From Henriciella sp. (GTDB lineage Bacteria > Pseudomonadota > Alphaproteobacteria > Caulobacterales > Hyphomonadaceae), in NCBI GenBank assembly GCA_017642885.1, contig JAEPOM010000007.1, positions 99,764 to 163,763 on the forward strand: 64,000 nucleotides of DNA, in the 5' to 3' direction. Shown piece after piece: positions 7,531-17,340 of this stretch. Both the position numbers and the translations under genes were made by a program. Numbering within the stretch: the first letter of the stretch is position 1; each line of letters begins with the position of its first letter. The notes under the pieces are model-generated. The model searched no databases. It was not told where the DNA came from and saw nothing but the letters and a program-made list of their open reading frames with translations.

Positions 7531-10500
7531 ATGGGCTTCGGGCGGAAGCTAATCTGGCATGCGTGGTTTGCACTCGTACTAGCGAGCGCAATGGTTTTCG
7601 CATGCGCGCTCCCAGCGAATGCTGATCTCGGAGATCGCGTCACCAATGTCGCTATGATCAGCCAGGATTCTCCATCCGGTAGCGTTGTTCAGCAAACCAA
7701 TGAGGCGGCCTTCATTATTGAGGCTCGCGCGACTCCATCTGAAATAGAGTTCTTCCGGATTGTGCAGAATGCCCCGGACGGTCTGTCCGTCCAATTGCAC
7801 GGTGCGGATTATAGTCCATCAGGCGAACTCAGTGATTCATTTGTCGCGTTGGACCGCAGCGCGCTCCCCGGCGCCGCGGCGGCGGACCCTTCGCTGCCGG
7901 TCGACCTGGTCCCCGCGCAAACCTATGTGCCCGGCGAAACCATGGTCGTTCGCGTTATTGATCTTGGCCAGAACGGAAATCCGAACCGGATCGAGACCGT
8001 CATAGTTACGGTTGAGACCGATGGCGGCGATTCAATCGTCCTTCGCTTGTTCGAAAGCGGTCCGGATACGGGCGAATTCTACGCGTTCTTTCCGAGTACC
8101 GGAGGCCCTACCGCCATATTTGATGAGCAGCTCTCCGCTCCCCAGGAAAGCGTTCTGACGGCGACCTATGTAGACGCGTTTGATGCAACCGAAGTCTCCG
8201 TGGATACGGCGGTTGTGGATCCTTTTGGCCGCGTGTTCGACAGTTTGACCGGTGAATTGCTGAGCGATGTCTCAGTCACGATTATAGACGTAGAGACAGG
8301 GCTTCCGGCAGAAGTCTTGGGCATTGATGGCACGGGCACGGCGCCGTCGACCGTGCTGACCAGCAAGCCGGTGACAGATACATCCGGAAAAACCATTGCG
8401 ACCCAGCCGGGCGCTTTCTTCTTCCCGGTTCTGACGCCGGGGACATATCAGATCCTGGTCGAGGCACCGGCGGGTTACTCATATCCGTCCGCCCGGTCGA
8501 CGGCGGATTTCGAAGCCTTGCCGAACGCACCATTTGATATATGGACTCAGGCTTCATTCGCGCAGACGTTTACGATTACGTCGTCGGGCCCGTTAAATCT
8601 GGACATTCCGCTGGATCCAAATAGTGACCTCATCGTTCGCAAGCAGGCGTTCGAAACTCAAGCCGCGATTGGTGATTTTGTCGGCTACACGATCGAACTG
8701 GAGAATGCGGCTACGCTGTCCGCCCCGGTTCGCTTGAAGGACACCCTGCCCCGCGGGTTCCGTTATGTCGCCGGATCGGCGCGCCTGGCCGGCGTTCAAA
8801 TTGCTGACCCTATCATCGATCCAGACGGCCGCGGTCTCGCTTTTGTGGGCGGATTGTTGCCGCCTGGCGAGCGGGTAGGGCTGACTTATCTCGCTTCTGT
8901 CGGACCGGGTGCTGTGCGCGGCGAGGCCGTAAACCGCGTGGTCGCCATCAGTCCGAGCGGAGACCCGTTATCGAACGTTGCTGAAGCCGCCATCCAAATC
9001 GAGGACGATTTCCTGAACGCTCGTCTGACCATCATAGGCCGCGTTGCTGAGGCGGCGTGTCGGCCAGATGAAGAATGGGCGCGCAGCATCGAAGATGGCA
9101 CTGGGGTCGCTGGCGTCCGTCTTTACATGGAAACGGGCCGTTATGTGGTGACAGACGCGGATGGCTTGTTCCATTTCGAGGGCGTCCAGCCTGGAACGCA
9201 TGTCGTGCAAGTGGATGAAGCGACCCTGCCTACAGGATATGAACCCATTATCTGTGAAGAAAGCACGCGTTACGCCGGAAGTGCGCTGTCCAAGTTTGTC
9301 GACGCGAAGGGCGGCACGATCTGGCGCGCCAATTTCTACTTGCAACGGACCAGCGTTGTCGAGGCACCCGTCGCCGAGTCGGATGCCAAATCGCGAGACG
9401 AAGATATTTTTGACCTGACCTGGTTGAACGCTCAGACGGATACTAGCTTTGACTGGGCCTATCCGCGGGTTGGGCAGAGTCCTCAAGGAAGATCTGCTAA
9501 TCTGGGTCTTGTTCATGAACCAAGGCAGAAGGTGACTCTGCAGCTAAACGGTCAACCGGTTCCAGGTCTGAACTTCTCCGGTCGAGATCTGTCAGCATCA
9601 CGAGACGTGGCGATCTCTCGCTGGGCCGGGGTCGACATTCAACGCGGCGAGAACACATTCGTCGCGAGCCTTCATGATGAAAATGGCGATGAACTTCAGT
9701 CCCTGACTCGCACACTCTGGTTCGTCGATGAGGTGGATCGCGCCCGGTTGGTTGATGATCAGTCTGTTACCGTAGCCGATGGAAGAACCAAACCCGTGAT
9801 CGCCATTCGCCTCGAAAATGGCGCAGGACATCCGGTGCATGAGGGCCGGATCGTCGAGATTGATGTTGCCGCGCCATACCGCTTGGCCCAGGAAGCCGAG
9901 GAAGAGTTCGAAGCGCCGGTCGATGCAGGATTTGCTGCAGTCTCCGGTATTCGGGTCGGGCAAGACGGGATCGCCAAGGTCGAGCTGGAGCCGACGCTCG
10001 AGTCGGGTCGCGCGCGCTTTGAGGTTAAACTTGAGGATGGATCGGTCGAAACGATCGATGTCTGGCTGGAATCTGAAAAGCGGGACTGGATCGTTGTCGG
10101 CCTGGTCGAAGCTGAAGGTATGAGCACGCGGCTGGCGGAAACCGGTGGGCGCGATTTGAATAGTAAGACGGCGGATGGCCGCGTCGCCTTTTTCGCGAAG
10201 GGCATGGTCAAGGGCGACTGGTTGCTCACTGTCGCGGTCGACACAGCCAAGCGTCGAGGCGATGCGGATGGCGAGATTTTCGATGAAATCGATCCAAACG
10301 CTTATTACACGCTATACGGCGATCGCACTTGGCAGCACAACAATGCGGAAAGCCGCTACCCTGTCTATGTCAAGCTAGAGAAGAACACGTTCCAGGCGCT
10401 GTTTGGGGATTATGAGACAGGTTTCACGGAGACAGATCTAGGGCGCTACTCGCGCCGGCTGTCGGGCCTGAAAGCCGATTATGAAAGTGAGACACTCAGC

Positions 10501-12594
10501 GTCACAGCGTTTGCCTCTGAGACCAATCAAACCTTTATCAAGGACGAATTAGCTGCGGATGGGACATCCGGTCCATTCCGTTTGAAATCAGCACCGCTGG
10601 TGCGGTCGTCGGAAGTCATCTCGGTCGAAACGCGAGATCGATTCAGAGCCGATGAGGTTCTGAATGTCCGCCGATACAATCGCTATATCGACTACGACAT
10701 CGACTATGTCACTGGCGAGATCTTCTTCCGTCAGCCTGTCGATGCAACCGACGCTGCGCTCAATCCGAATGTGATTGTTGTCGACTATGAAACATCGGAC
10801 GCAACTGAGCGCGGAATCACGGCCGGATTGCGGGCTGCCGCGCGGATCGCGGATGGACGGGTGCAAGCGGGCCTTACCTTAGTCCATGAAGAGGATGGAG
10901 CGTCTAGCGGCTTTGATGGATCGCGCCTTGCCGCCGCAGACCTGACTGTGAACCTGGATGAGCGCACAGAACTTCGGGCCGAGCTTGCAACGTCGGAGGC
11001 TAATACCGAGCTCGGCGATATGTCCGGCGACGCGGTTTTGCTTGAGGCGGTACACCGGACCGAAAAACTCAGTCTGACCGGGTATTACCGGCAGGAAACG
11101 GAAGGTTTCGGGCTGGGTCAGCAAGCATCCAACTCGTCCGCGCTGAGGCGTATCGGGGCGCAGGTCAGCGCCGAAATCGGAGTTCACGAAGTCGCAGGCG
11201 GCAATGATCGTTCCGTGCGCCGTGTGGAAGCGCAGGCCTATCGCGAAACGAATTTGAGCCAGCGAGCGCAGCGGACCGTCGCGGATGCATTGCTCACACA
11301 GGACAGCCAAACATTCGGCGCAAGCATCGGACTTCGCGCTGTGGCGGAAGAGTATGACAGCGAAGAAGACGCGCGGCGATCCGTTCTCCTATTGGCGGGC
11401 CTGAGAAAGACGTTTCTCGACCAGGGACTGACGCTCAGCGCTGTTTGGGAAGAGCCTTTGAATCAGGTGGGTGCAAATGATGAAGCCACCCTATTCCCCG
11501 GGCGTACTGTGCTGGGTTTGGATAAGACACTTGGAAAAACGGCAACGCTGAACGTGCGGCATGAGATTACCAACGGTGATCACGCATCGGGTCAAAACAC
11601 GGTTGCGGGTGTGACCTGGGAGCCGCGCGGCGGCACTCAGATCCGCGCTGGTGCGGATATGCTCACCCAGGACAACGCGCAGCGGATTGGCGCCACGGTC
11701 GGTGTCGATCAGGTCTGGCAGGTGAATGATGCCTGGACATTGAGTGGCGGTTTGGCGCGCCGCGCGAACGTGGATGGCGGCGACGCTCCGCTGGACGTGG
11801 CGCCAGATGCAGCATTTGGTCCGCTCGAGGATGGGGTACGCAGCCCGCTGACCGAGTCTGAGCAATACACATCCGCCTATCTCGGAGCGGGATTCCAGGT
11901 CGAGGGCATGGCGGCGTCAGGCCGGATCGAGGCGCGCGATAGTGCGTCTGGAAAGCGCCTGGTCGCGGTTCTTGGTGGTGCGAGAGAGATCACCAACACG
12001 CTCTCCTTCTCCGCCGCCGCGCGGCAACAAAGGGAGTCCCTGACTGAGCAAGCCAACAGAAAACAAACGGATATTCGCATCGGAGCGGCCTGGCGTCCAC
12101 GGGGCGAGGGAATGGTCGTCCTAAACCGTTTTGACTATGGTCACGTGAAAGAGGACGGCGTTCAGAACCGCTCGAAAGTGGTGAACAATCTGGCAGTGAA
12201 CGCGATGGTTTCCAAGCGAACGCAAGTATCTGTCTATCACGGGATCAAGCATGTCGAGACGGAGTTTAACGGCGCAAAAGCCAGCGGATTCACGCATCTG
12301 CTCGGAGGCGAGGTGCGCCATGATGTCACTAAGAAATTCGATCTTGGGTTCCAGGCGACGTGGACCTCTGGCGAAGTGAGTGGCACCGAGACCTGGTCTT
12401 ATGGTCCGAGCGTCGGATTTAGCCCGGAGAAGAACGTCTGGATCAGCGTTGGTTGGAACGCATCCGGGTTCGACGATACCGACTTCGAAGCGGCCAAGTT
12501 CAAGCAGGAAGGCCCATACATCAAGCTACGGGCGAAGTTCGATCAGAACACGATCAAAAGCCTTGTCGAGGATCTTGGTCTGGGTGCCAACTAA
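7531..12594 (+). CDS. Giant exported DUF11/SdrD-B-like protein with probable C-terminal beta-barrel
   Basis: The 1687-residue product starts with a signal peptide (1-32, PANA cleavage). Beta-sandwich domains follow to about 360, then a DUF11-type domain (about 365-485: GYTIELENAATLSAPVRLKD), an SdrD/Cna-B-like domain (about 500-575: GVAGVRLYMETGRYVVTDAD) and further Ig-like regions. From about 930 to the end, alternating polar/aromatic strands (FGDYETGFTETDLGRYSRRL near 955) suggest an outer-membrane barrel; this is inferred from pattern only. The last residues (LVEDLGLGAN) lack the usual terminal aromatic. GGAGATAAGGGG precedes the ATG at 7531; an upstream in-frame start at 7474 would put 19 charged residues before the signal peptide. 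Possibly an adhesin or surface scaffold; function unknown. Confidence 0.7.
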   Translation: MGFGRKLIWHAWFALVLASAMVFACALPANADLGDRVTNVAMISQDSPSGSVVQQTNEAAFIIEARATPSEIEFFRIVQNAPDGLSVQLHGADYSPSGELSDSFVALDRSALPGAAAADPSLPVDLVPAQTYVPGETMVVRVIDLGQNGNPNRIETVIVTVETDGGDSIVLRLFESGPDTGEFYAFFPSTGGPTAIFDEQLSAPQESVLTATYVDAFDATEVSVDTAVVDPFGRVFDSLTGELLSDVSVTIIDVETGLPAEVLGIDGTGTAPSTVLTSKPVTDTSGKTIATQPGAFFFPVLTPGTYQILVEAPAGYSYPSARSTADFEALPNAPFDIWTQASFAQTFTITSSGPLNLDIPLDPNSDLIVRKQAFETQAAIGDFVGYTIELENAATLSAPVRLKDTLPRGFRYVAGSARLAGVQIADPIIDPDGRGLAFVGGLLPPGERVGLTYLASVGPGAVRGEAVNRVVAISPSGDPLSNVAEAAIQIEDDFLNARLTIIGRVAEAACRPDEEWARSIEDGTGVAGVRLYMETGRYVVTDADGLFHFEGVQPGTHVVQVDEATLPTGYEPIICEESTRYAGSALSKFVDAKGGTIWRANFYLQRTSVVEAPVAESDAKSRDEDIFDLTWLNAQTDTSFDWAYPRVGQSPQGRSANLGLVHEPRQKVTLQLNGQPVPGLNFSGRDLSASRDVAISRWAGVDIQRGENTFVASLHDENGDELQSLTRTLWFVDEVDRARLVDDQSVTVADGRTKPVIAIRLENGAGHPVHEGRIVEIDVAAPYRLAQEAEEEFEAPVDAGFAAVSGIRVGQDGIAKVELEPTLESGRARFEVKLEDGSVETIDVWLESEKRDWIVVGLVEAEGMSTRLAETGGRDLNSKTADGRVAFFAKGMVKGDWLLTVAVDTAKRRGDADGEIFDEIDPNAYYTLYGDRTWQHNNAESRYPVYVKLEKNTFQALFGDYETGFTETDLGRYSRRLSGLKADYESETLSVTAFASETNQTFIKDELAADGTSGPFRLKSAPLVRSSEVISVETRDRFRADEVLNVRRYNRYIDYDIDYVTGEIFFRQPVDATDAALNPNVIVVDYETSDATERGITAGLRAAARIADGRVQAGLTLVHEEDGASSGFDGSRLAAADLTVNLDERTELRAELATSEANTELGDMSGDAVLLEAVHRTEKLSLTGYYRQETEGFGLGQQASNSSALRRIGAQVSAEIGVHEVAGGNDRSVRRVEAQAYRETNLSQRAQRTVADALLTQDSQTFGASIGLRAVAEEYDSEEDARRSVLLLAGLRKTFLDQGLTLSAVWEEPLNQVGANDEATLFPGRTVLGLDKTLGKTATLNVRHEITNGDHASGQNTVAGVTWEPRGGTQIRAGADMLTQDNAQRIGATVGVDQVWQVNDAWTLSGGLARRANVDGGDAPLDVAPDAAFGPLEDGVRSPLTESEQYTSAYLGAGFQVEGMAASGRIEARDSASGKRLVAVLGGAREITNTLSFSAAARQQRESLTEQANRKQTDIRIGAAWRPRGEGMVVLNRFDYGHVKEDGVQNRSKVVNNLAVNAMVSKRTQVSVYHGIKHVETEFNGAKASGFTHLLGGEVRHDVTKKFDLGFQATWTSGEVSGTETWSYGPSVGFSPEKNVWISVGWNASGFDDTDFEAAKFKQEGPYIKLRAKFDQNTIKSLVEDLGLGAN

Positions 12595-12637
12595 ACGCGC
12601 GCTTGACTTCCGGGGATGAGCAACGCACCTGACCGCC

Positions 12638-13297
12638 ATGGCTCAGGTAAAAATTTGCGGATTGACAGACACGGCGCACATTCGCGCGGCAGCAGAGGCT
12701 GGCGCCGACTGGGTCGGCTTTGTCCTATATCCCAAAAGCCCGCGAAATATTCTGGGCGAGGGTGAAGATGCGCTGGACGAAGTTTGCGCGCTCAACGATT
12801 TTGCGCAGGATCTCGGTCTGCTCTCGGTGATCCTGTTGGTCGATCCGGGAGAGGACCTCTTCGATGACGTGCTTCATGAAGTTGAGCCCGACGCGATCCA
12901 GCTACATGGCAAAGAGAGCCCTGACCAGGTTCTGCGCTGGTGGCGAGATTGTAGCGGGATCTGCGAGCTTTGGCGAGCTGTCGGGGTGTCGACCGAGGAT
13001 GATCTCGAAGCGCTGGATCAATGGCGCGTCGATCGATTTCTCATTGACGCCAAACCACCTGAGGATGCCGATCGACCGGGCGGAAATGGCGAGACCATGG
13101 ACTGGAGCTTACTCGACGGGTTCCAGCCCGATGTTCCTTGGATCCTGGCCGGCGGCCTGACATCTGAAAATGTCGAGACAGCGATTGCTGCGACAGGTGC
13201 GACCGCAGTGGATGTTTCCTCTGGTGTCGAAAGCGCGCCGGGGCTAAAGGACGAAGACTTAATCCGGGCGTTCATCGACGCCGCGAAATCTGCCTAG
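12638..13297 (+). CDS. trpF: Phosphoribosylanthranilate isomerase
   Basis: TrpF catalyses the Amadori rearrangement of N-(5-phosphoribosyl)anthranilate in tryptophan synthesis. The 219-residue single-domain TIM barrel has KICGLT (4-9) with the catalytic cysteine at 6, [17 protein letters not shown] (23-39), LIDAK near 145 and the phosphate-binding ends [10 protein letters not shown] and AVDVSSGVE. Length fits the monofunctional family. It is followed after 11 bases by trpB, the standard alphaproteobacterial order. Confidence 0.95.
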   Translation: MAQVKICGLTDTAHIRAAAEAGADWVGFVLYPKSPRNILGEGEDALDEVCALNDFAQDLGLLSVILLVDPGEDLFDDVLHEVEPDAIQLHGKESPDQVLRWWRDCSGICELWRAVGVSTEDDLEALDQWRVDRFLIDAKPPEDADRPGGNGETMDWSLLDGFQPDVPWILAGGLTSENVETAIAATGATAVDVSSGVESAPGLKDEDLIRAFIDAAKSA

Positions 13298-13308
13298 AGA
13301 GCTGGACG

Positions 13309-14520
13309 ATGGATCTGCGAAATACCTGGGACCAATGGCCCGATGAAAATGGCCGTTTTGGCGAGTTTGGCGGGCGCTATGTCGCTGAAACGCTGATGCC
13401 GCTTATTCTCGACCTGGAGACGGAATACCGAGCTGCGAAGGAGGACCCGGCCTTCAACGCACAGATGGACGACCTCTGGGCGCACTATGTCGGCCGGCCG
13501 AGCCCCCTCTACTTTGCGGAACGCCTGACAGAGCATTTCGGCGCGGCCAAGATCTATCTGAAGCGCGATGAGCTGAACCATACCGGGGCGCACAAGATCA
13601 ATAATTGCCTTGGGCAGGTCCTTCTGGCCATGCGGATGGGCAAGACGCGCATCATCGCGGAAACTGGCGCCGGTCAGCACGGCGTCGCCACTGCGACGGT
13701 TTGCGCGCGCTTCGGCCTGAAATGCGTCGTCTTCATGGGTGAGACAGATGTCGAGCGACAGAAGCCGAACGTGTTCCGTATGAAATTGCTGGGTGCGGAA
13801 ATCGTACCTGTCTCGTCAGGAACGGGTACGCTCAAGGACGCCATGAATGAAGCCCTGCGTGACTGGGTAACGAATGTGCATGATACATTTTACTGCATCG
13901 GTACGGCCGCCGGCCCACACCCTTATCCAGAACTCGTTCGGGATTTTCAGAGCGTCATTGGCAAAGAAGCGCGGGCGCAAATTCTGGAGCGCGAAGGCCG
14001 CCTGCCAGATGCGGTCATGGCTTGTATTGGCGGTGGATCGAACGCGATTGGGCTGTTCCACCCCTTTATCGAGGACGAAGACGTTCGCCTGATCGGGGTC
14101 GAAGCCTCTGGGCACGGAATTGAGACCGGACAACATGCAGCGGCCCTGAATGGCGGCGCGCCGGGTATCCTCCACGGCAACAAGACTTACCTCTTGCAGA
14201 CCGATGATGGTCAGATCATCGACGCGCATTCCATTTCAGCCGGATTGGACTATCCCGGTATCGGGCCCGAGCACAGCTTCCTGCGCGATACAGGACGGGC
14301 CGAATATCTTACCTGCACCGACGATGAAGCGCTTGAGGCTTTCCAGCTTTGCACCCGTCTCGAAGGCATTATCCCGGCGCTTGAGCCAAGCCATGCGCTG
14401 GCGCGGGTCGGCGAGGTCGCGGAAGACCTCGGCAAGGATGGGCTGATGATCCTCAACATGTGCGGGCGCGGCGATAAGGATGTGTTTTCCGTCGCTGAAG
14501 CACTTGGAGTAAAGATGTGA
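13309..14520 (+). CDS. trpB: Tryptophan synthase beta subunit
   Basis: TrpB condenses indole with serine to give tryptophan, using PLP. The 403-residue product shows the PLP lysine in HTGAHKINN (K96), the catalytic ETGAGQHG loop, the phosphate-binding GGGSNAIG and the C-terminal CGRGDKD. All key residues are present and the length is normal. Its partner trpA is not adjacent but 2.8 kb downstream, with four genes (two on the opposite strand) in between. The stop overlaps the GTG start of a small lipoprotein gene. Confidence 0.97.
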   Translation: MDLRNTWDQWPDENGRFGEFGGRYVAETLMPLILDLETEYRAAKEDPAFNAQMDDLWAHYVGRPSPLYFAERLTEHFGAAKIYLKRDELNHTGAHKINNCLGQVLLAMRMGKTRIIAETGAGQHGVATATVCARFGLKCVVFMGETDVERQKPNVFRMKLLGAEIVPVSSGTGTLKDAMNEALRDWVTNVHDTFYCIGTAAGPHPYPELVRDFQSVIGKEARAQILEREGRLPDAVMACIGGGSNAIGLFHPFIEDEDVRLIGVEASGHGIETGQHAAALNGGAPGILHGNKTYLLQTDDGQIIDAHSISAGLDYPGIGPEHSFLRDTGRAEYLTCTDDEALEAFQLCTRLEGIIPALEPSHALARVGEVAEDLGKDGLMILNMCGRGDKDVFSVAEALGVKM

Positions 14521-14966
14521 AGCATGAGTACGTCTCTGCGGGGCTCTTGGTATTGGCTCTCGCGGCTTGCTCGGCACAAGAACACTCAGTAGAATTCGAA
14601 CTTCAAAACGGTGTGCGTCTACCCGTTCACGACCGGGGACAGGTTCAGGATACATGTGAAGTCCTCGGGCAAAGGCTTGATCAGAACGAAGCGCGAGTCT
14701 GCGTTGAGTTTCCGTCGAGTGCCTTGAGTGAGGAATTCGAACCCTCAAACTGGTATGGCAAGGAATTAACCAACCGGGGATTCGATTGGGCATCTGGCGC
14801 AGCCAACCAGTATTGGTTCAACTGGCCTACGAGTGAATCATGTTTCCTGAGATTAAACCTGACAGCGCTTCCGAAGGAGCGAATTGAAGGTGATGATTGG
14901 ACCGATTTACAAGTTTATGTCGCAGTGTTTGAATTCGAACCGGAAGAACGTTGCGAACAGAACTAA
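14517..14966 (+). CDS. Small putative lipoprotein
   Basis: A 149-residue protein of unknown function. A short hydrophobic leader ends in LALAACSA, a good lipobox, so it is probably lipid-anchored in the envelope. The mature part is acidic and contains three more cysteines (DTCEVLG, RVCVEF, SESCFLR) plus a terminal ERCEQN. The GTG start overlaps the trpB stop (GTGA) with GGAG about 8 bases upstream, so it is translationally coupled to trpB. It has no evident link to tryptophan synthesis. Confidence 0.6.
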   Translation: MKHEYVSAGLLVLALAACSAQEHSVEFELQNGVRLPVHDRGQVQDTCEVLGQRLDQNEARVCVEFPSSALSEEFEPSNWYGKELTNRGFDWASGAANQYWFNWPTSESCFLRLNLTALPKERIEGDDWTDLQVYVAVFEFEPEERCEQN

Positions 14967-14982
14967 AAGACTGCAAATCGAG

Positions 14983-15444
14983 TCAGCGCTTGCGGCCTGA
15001 TACATACGCTCCGGCGTCTTTCCGGCTGTCTATGATCTCATCGTTCTTGAGCCAGCACATTTTGCGTTTACTGGCCGTCTCATGCCTTGTGGTGGCATAG
15101 GTGAACCGTGTGCAATCGGGGTCGCTGTCACAGGCGGCGGCGCAGTCGCTGCTGCTGATCGCACGAAAGGCGCCGACATCTCCGCCAAGATAGTCGAGGC
15201 GTTCTTCGACCTCGAACCGCGTTTCGTCGATGGCCTCTGTGCCAAGTGCGCCAAGTTCGTCGAGATCGGCTTCTGATAGAACCCAGCCCATGCCGAGGCT
15301 TGCAGGCTCAAACGCCGTTACAGGCGGTGGCCCGCTCGCATCCTGATCCATGGACGTGACGGCAAAATTGGAGACATTGGCCACGATACCGCCAGCAACA
15401 ATCCCGGCGATCGCGAGCAAGCCTTCGCGTCTCGTCAAACTCAT
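14983..15444 (-). CDS. Membrane-anchored PAN/Apple-like domain protein
   Basis: The 153-residue product starts with a twin-arginine-containing hydrophobic segment (MSLTRREGLLAIAGIVAGG), either an uncleaved anchor or a Tat-like signal. The C-terminal 60 residues have the cysteine pattern of a PAN/Apple domain: SSSDCAAACDSDPDCTRFTY and later KMCWLKN. Such domains bind proteins or carbohydrates. Its ATG overlaps the stop of the GMC oxidoreductase gene (ATGA), so it is probably the membrane or docking partner of that enzyme. This differs from the subunit-3 partner known for gluconate dehydrogenases; the pairing is inference. Confidence 0.6.
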   Translation of the reverse strand: MSLTRREGLLAIAGIVAGGIVANVSNFAVTSMDQDASGPPPVTAFEPASLGMGWVLSEADLDELGALGTEAIDETRFEVEERLDYLGGDVGAFRAISSSDCAAACDSDPDCTRFTYATTRHETASKRKMCWLKNDEIIDSRKDAGAYVSGRKR

Positions 15445-16835
15445 GCGGCACCTGTCAGATGATCAGCGAGCCGGGTGGCGAGCGCGATGATGGTGAGGGT
15501 CGGATTGGCAGATCCGCCGGTGGTGAAGACCGAGCTGCCCGCGACGTAGAGATTCGAATACCGATGAACACGGCAATCGCGATTGACGACGCTGATTCTG
15601 GCATCGTCGCCCATAGCCGTTGTCCCCATTGTGTGGCCGCCCCCGGATGGGTTGGAGACCAGAGTGTCATTGTGAATGAACACGCGACCTTCATTGCGAG
15701 TCAGGACCGTTTTTCCAAGTTCTTCCAGTATATCGAAGATCGGGCGCACGGTGTCGCTGCCTGCCATGCACATGGTTTTCAGCAAGGGTAACCCGGCTGG
15801 ATCACGACTAGGCGCCAGGGTGACGCGATTGTCTGCGCTGGCCGGCATTTCGCTGCGGATATTGATGTTATAGGTGACGAAGTCCCCGTCATATTTGTCG
15901 CTCAAATAGCGCTCTACGCGGTCGACAGGATTGATCTCGCGTTCGACCAGTTCCATCGCCACAGACAGCTTACCCGTCTTCGCGTGCATCGCCCTATCCG
16001 CGAGAATGTTCGGGACATAGTCCCCAAAATTCGCTGGGGGTTCGGGCGGCATCAACCGCCTGCGACCGACAAGTGCAGCGGTATTAATGTAGTGGGGATG
16101 CTCCATCAGGTAGCGACCGACCTGATCGGTTTCGTTGCCGACGCCTGTTTCAGTGCCGGGAGCCGGGTTCAGGAGAAGCTGCGCATTGCCCATTCCGCCG
16201 GCGGCCAGGACCAGGCGCTGCCCCTCACGCAGAGTGATTTCGCGCCGCGTCCCGTCGCTTTGGTGCAAACTCAAACCGGACACGCGATCGCGCCCCTCAT
16301 TCGGTTGCAGGTCTGAGACAGTAACGCCGAGCAACACATCAACGGGGCCCGTTTGCGTCAGATAGGATTGATACTCTTCACCAAACCGCATGGCTCCATA
16401 AACAGTGCGAAACGGTTTAAATCGGAAGCCCGGCAGATAAGCCGCTTCATAGGAATTGATGACCCGATCGAGTTTCAGAATATCCGCCGCGACATCGTAA
16501 TAGGGCCGCAGGTCAGAAAGGGTGATTGGCCAGGCTTCGAAATCCTGTTCGTCCAGCGGCGCGCACCATCCGCCCCAAACCATGGATGTTCCGCCAAAAG
16601 CGCGAATCCAATGCTGGGCCCAATGCTGGTCGCCGAAGTGTCCTCGCGTATCCATCGCGGTATAGGCGGTCTGGATATCCTGATTATATTCGGCAAGGCC
16701 GGTTTCTATAATCAGGCAAGACACGCCTTTCGCGCTCAGCCGGTCAGCGAGACTGCAGCCAGCTGGACCGCTGCCAACGATCAGGATGTCATATTTGGAA
16801 GCATCGAGGGCAGAAAGGCTGCTAATCTGGGCCAA
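15441..16835 (-). CDS. GMC-family FAD oxidoreductase
   Basis: A 464-residue GMC-type flavoprotein oxidising an alcohol or sugar of unknown identity. The N-terminal ADP-binding motif is ILIVGSGPAGCSLADRL (about 15-31). GAFGGTSMVWGGW-like sequence near 80-92 matches the FAD-covering loop, LAAGGMGNAQLLLN is conserved, and the C-terminus has GGGHTMGTTAMGD with the active-site histidine and GGSANPTLTI with the second catalytic position. No signal peptide is visible, so it could be cytoplasmic or exported with its Tat-like partner. It sits with the PAN protein gene on the strand opposite to the flanking trp genes. Confidence 0.82.
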   Translation of the reverse strand: MAQISSLSALDASKYDILIVGSGPAGCSLADRLSAKGVSCLIIETGLAEYNQDIQTAYTAMDTRGHFGDQHWAQHWIRAFGGTSMVWGGWCAPLDEQDFEAWPITLSDLRPYYDVAADILKLDRVINSYEAAYLPGFRFKPFRTVYGAMRFGEEYQSYLTQTGPVDVLLGVTVSDLQPNEGRDRVSGLSLHQSDGTRREITLREGQRLVLAAGGMGNAQLLLNPAPGTETGVGNETDQVGRYLMEHPHYINTAALVGRRRLMPPEPPANFGDYVPNILADRAMHAKTGKLSVAMELVEREINPVDRVERYLSDKYDGDFVTYNINIRSEMPASADNRVTLAPSRDPAGLPLLKTMCMAGSDTVRPIFDILEELGKTVLTRNEGRVFIHNDTLVSNPSGGGHTMGTTAMGDDARISVVNRDCRVHRYSNLYVAGSSVFTTGGSANPTLTIIALATRLADHLTGAA

Positions 16836-17016
16836 AATTCGCGTCCGCTCGCATGATGCGCCGTCAGGTTCGGCGCTTTCCTCAATTACTGCTCTTCGTG
16901 CAAGCCACTTAAGAGTTGGTTAATTGTTCCAGTTGGTCACGGGGCGGATGCCTTTGGGAGTGGTTGACACTGGCGCTCAGACAGCGGATGTGGCGGCTAA
17001 GCAAGGATTGAATCTC

Positions 17017-17340
17017 ATGTCTGATCTTCTCCTGATCCGCGTCACGTGTCCGCGCCAGCGTGTGGCGCGCACCATTGCAGATGAGGCCGTTGAATCACGC
17101 GCTGCTGCTTGCGCGAATATCGAAGGCCCGATGGCGTCGACCTATCGCTGGAAAGGCGTCGTCGAGCAGGCATTTGAATTCATTCTTTGGTTAAAGGCAC
17201 CCGCCGCAAATTTCGACAAGATCGAAGCGATTGTGAAAGAACACCACCCCTATGATGTGCCAGCAATTGTAGCCTTGGGCTGCACGCAGGTGAATGAGCC
17301 TTATAAGGCCTGGGTTGAAGAGAATACGGACTGCAAATAA
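17017..17340 (+). CDS. cutA: CutA1 divalent-cation tolerance protein
   Basis: A 107-residue CutA-family protein; these form stable trimers and are linked to metal tolerance, though the mechanism is unsettled. Conserved signatures seen are LLIRVTCP at the N-terminus, AACANIEGPMASTYRWKG in the middle and HPYDVPAIVAL near the end. I chose the ATG at 17017, which is preceded by AAGGA at a good distance and matches the family N-terminus; the open frame continues 31 codons upstream without family similarity. Its stop is immediately followed by the trpA ATG, so they are co-transcribed. Confidence 0.88.
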   Translation: MSDLLLIRVTCPRQRVARTIADEAVESRAAACANIEGPMASTYRWKGVVEQAFEFILWLKAPAANFDKIEAIVKEHHPYDVPAIVALGCTQVNEPYKAWVEENTDCK

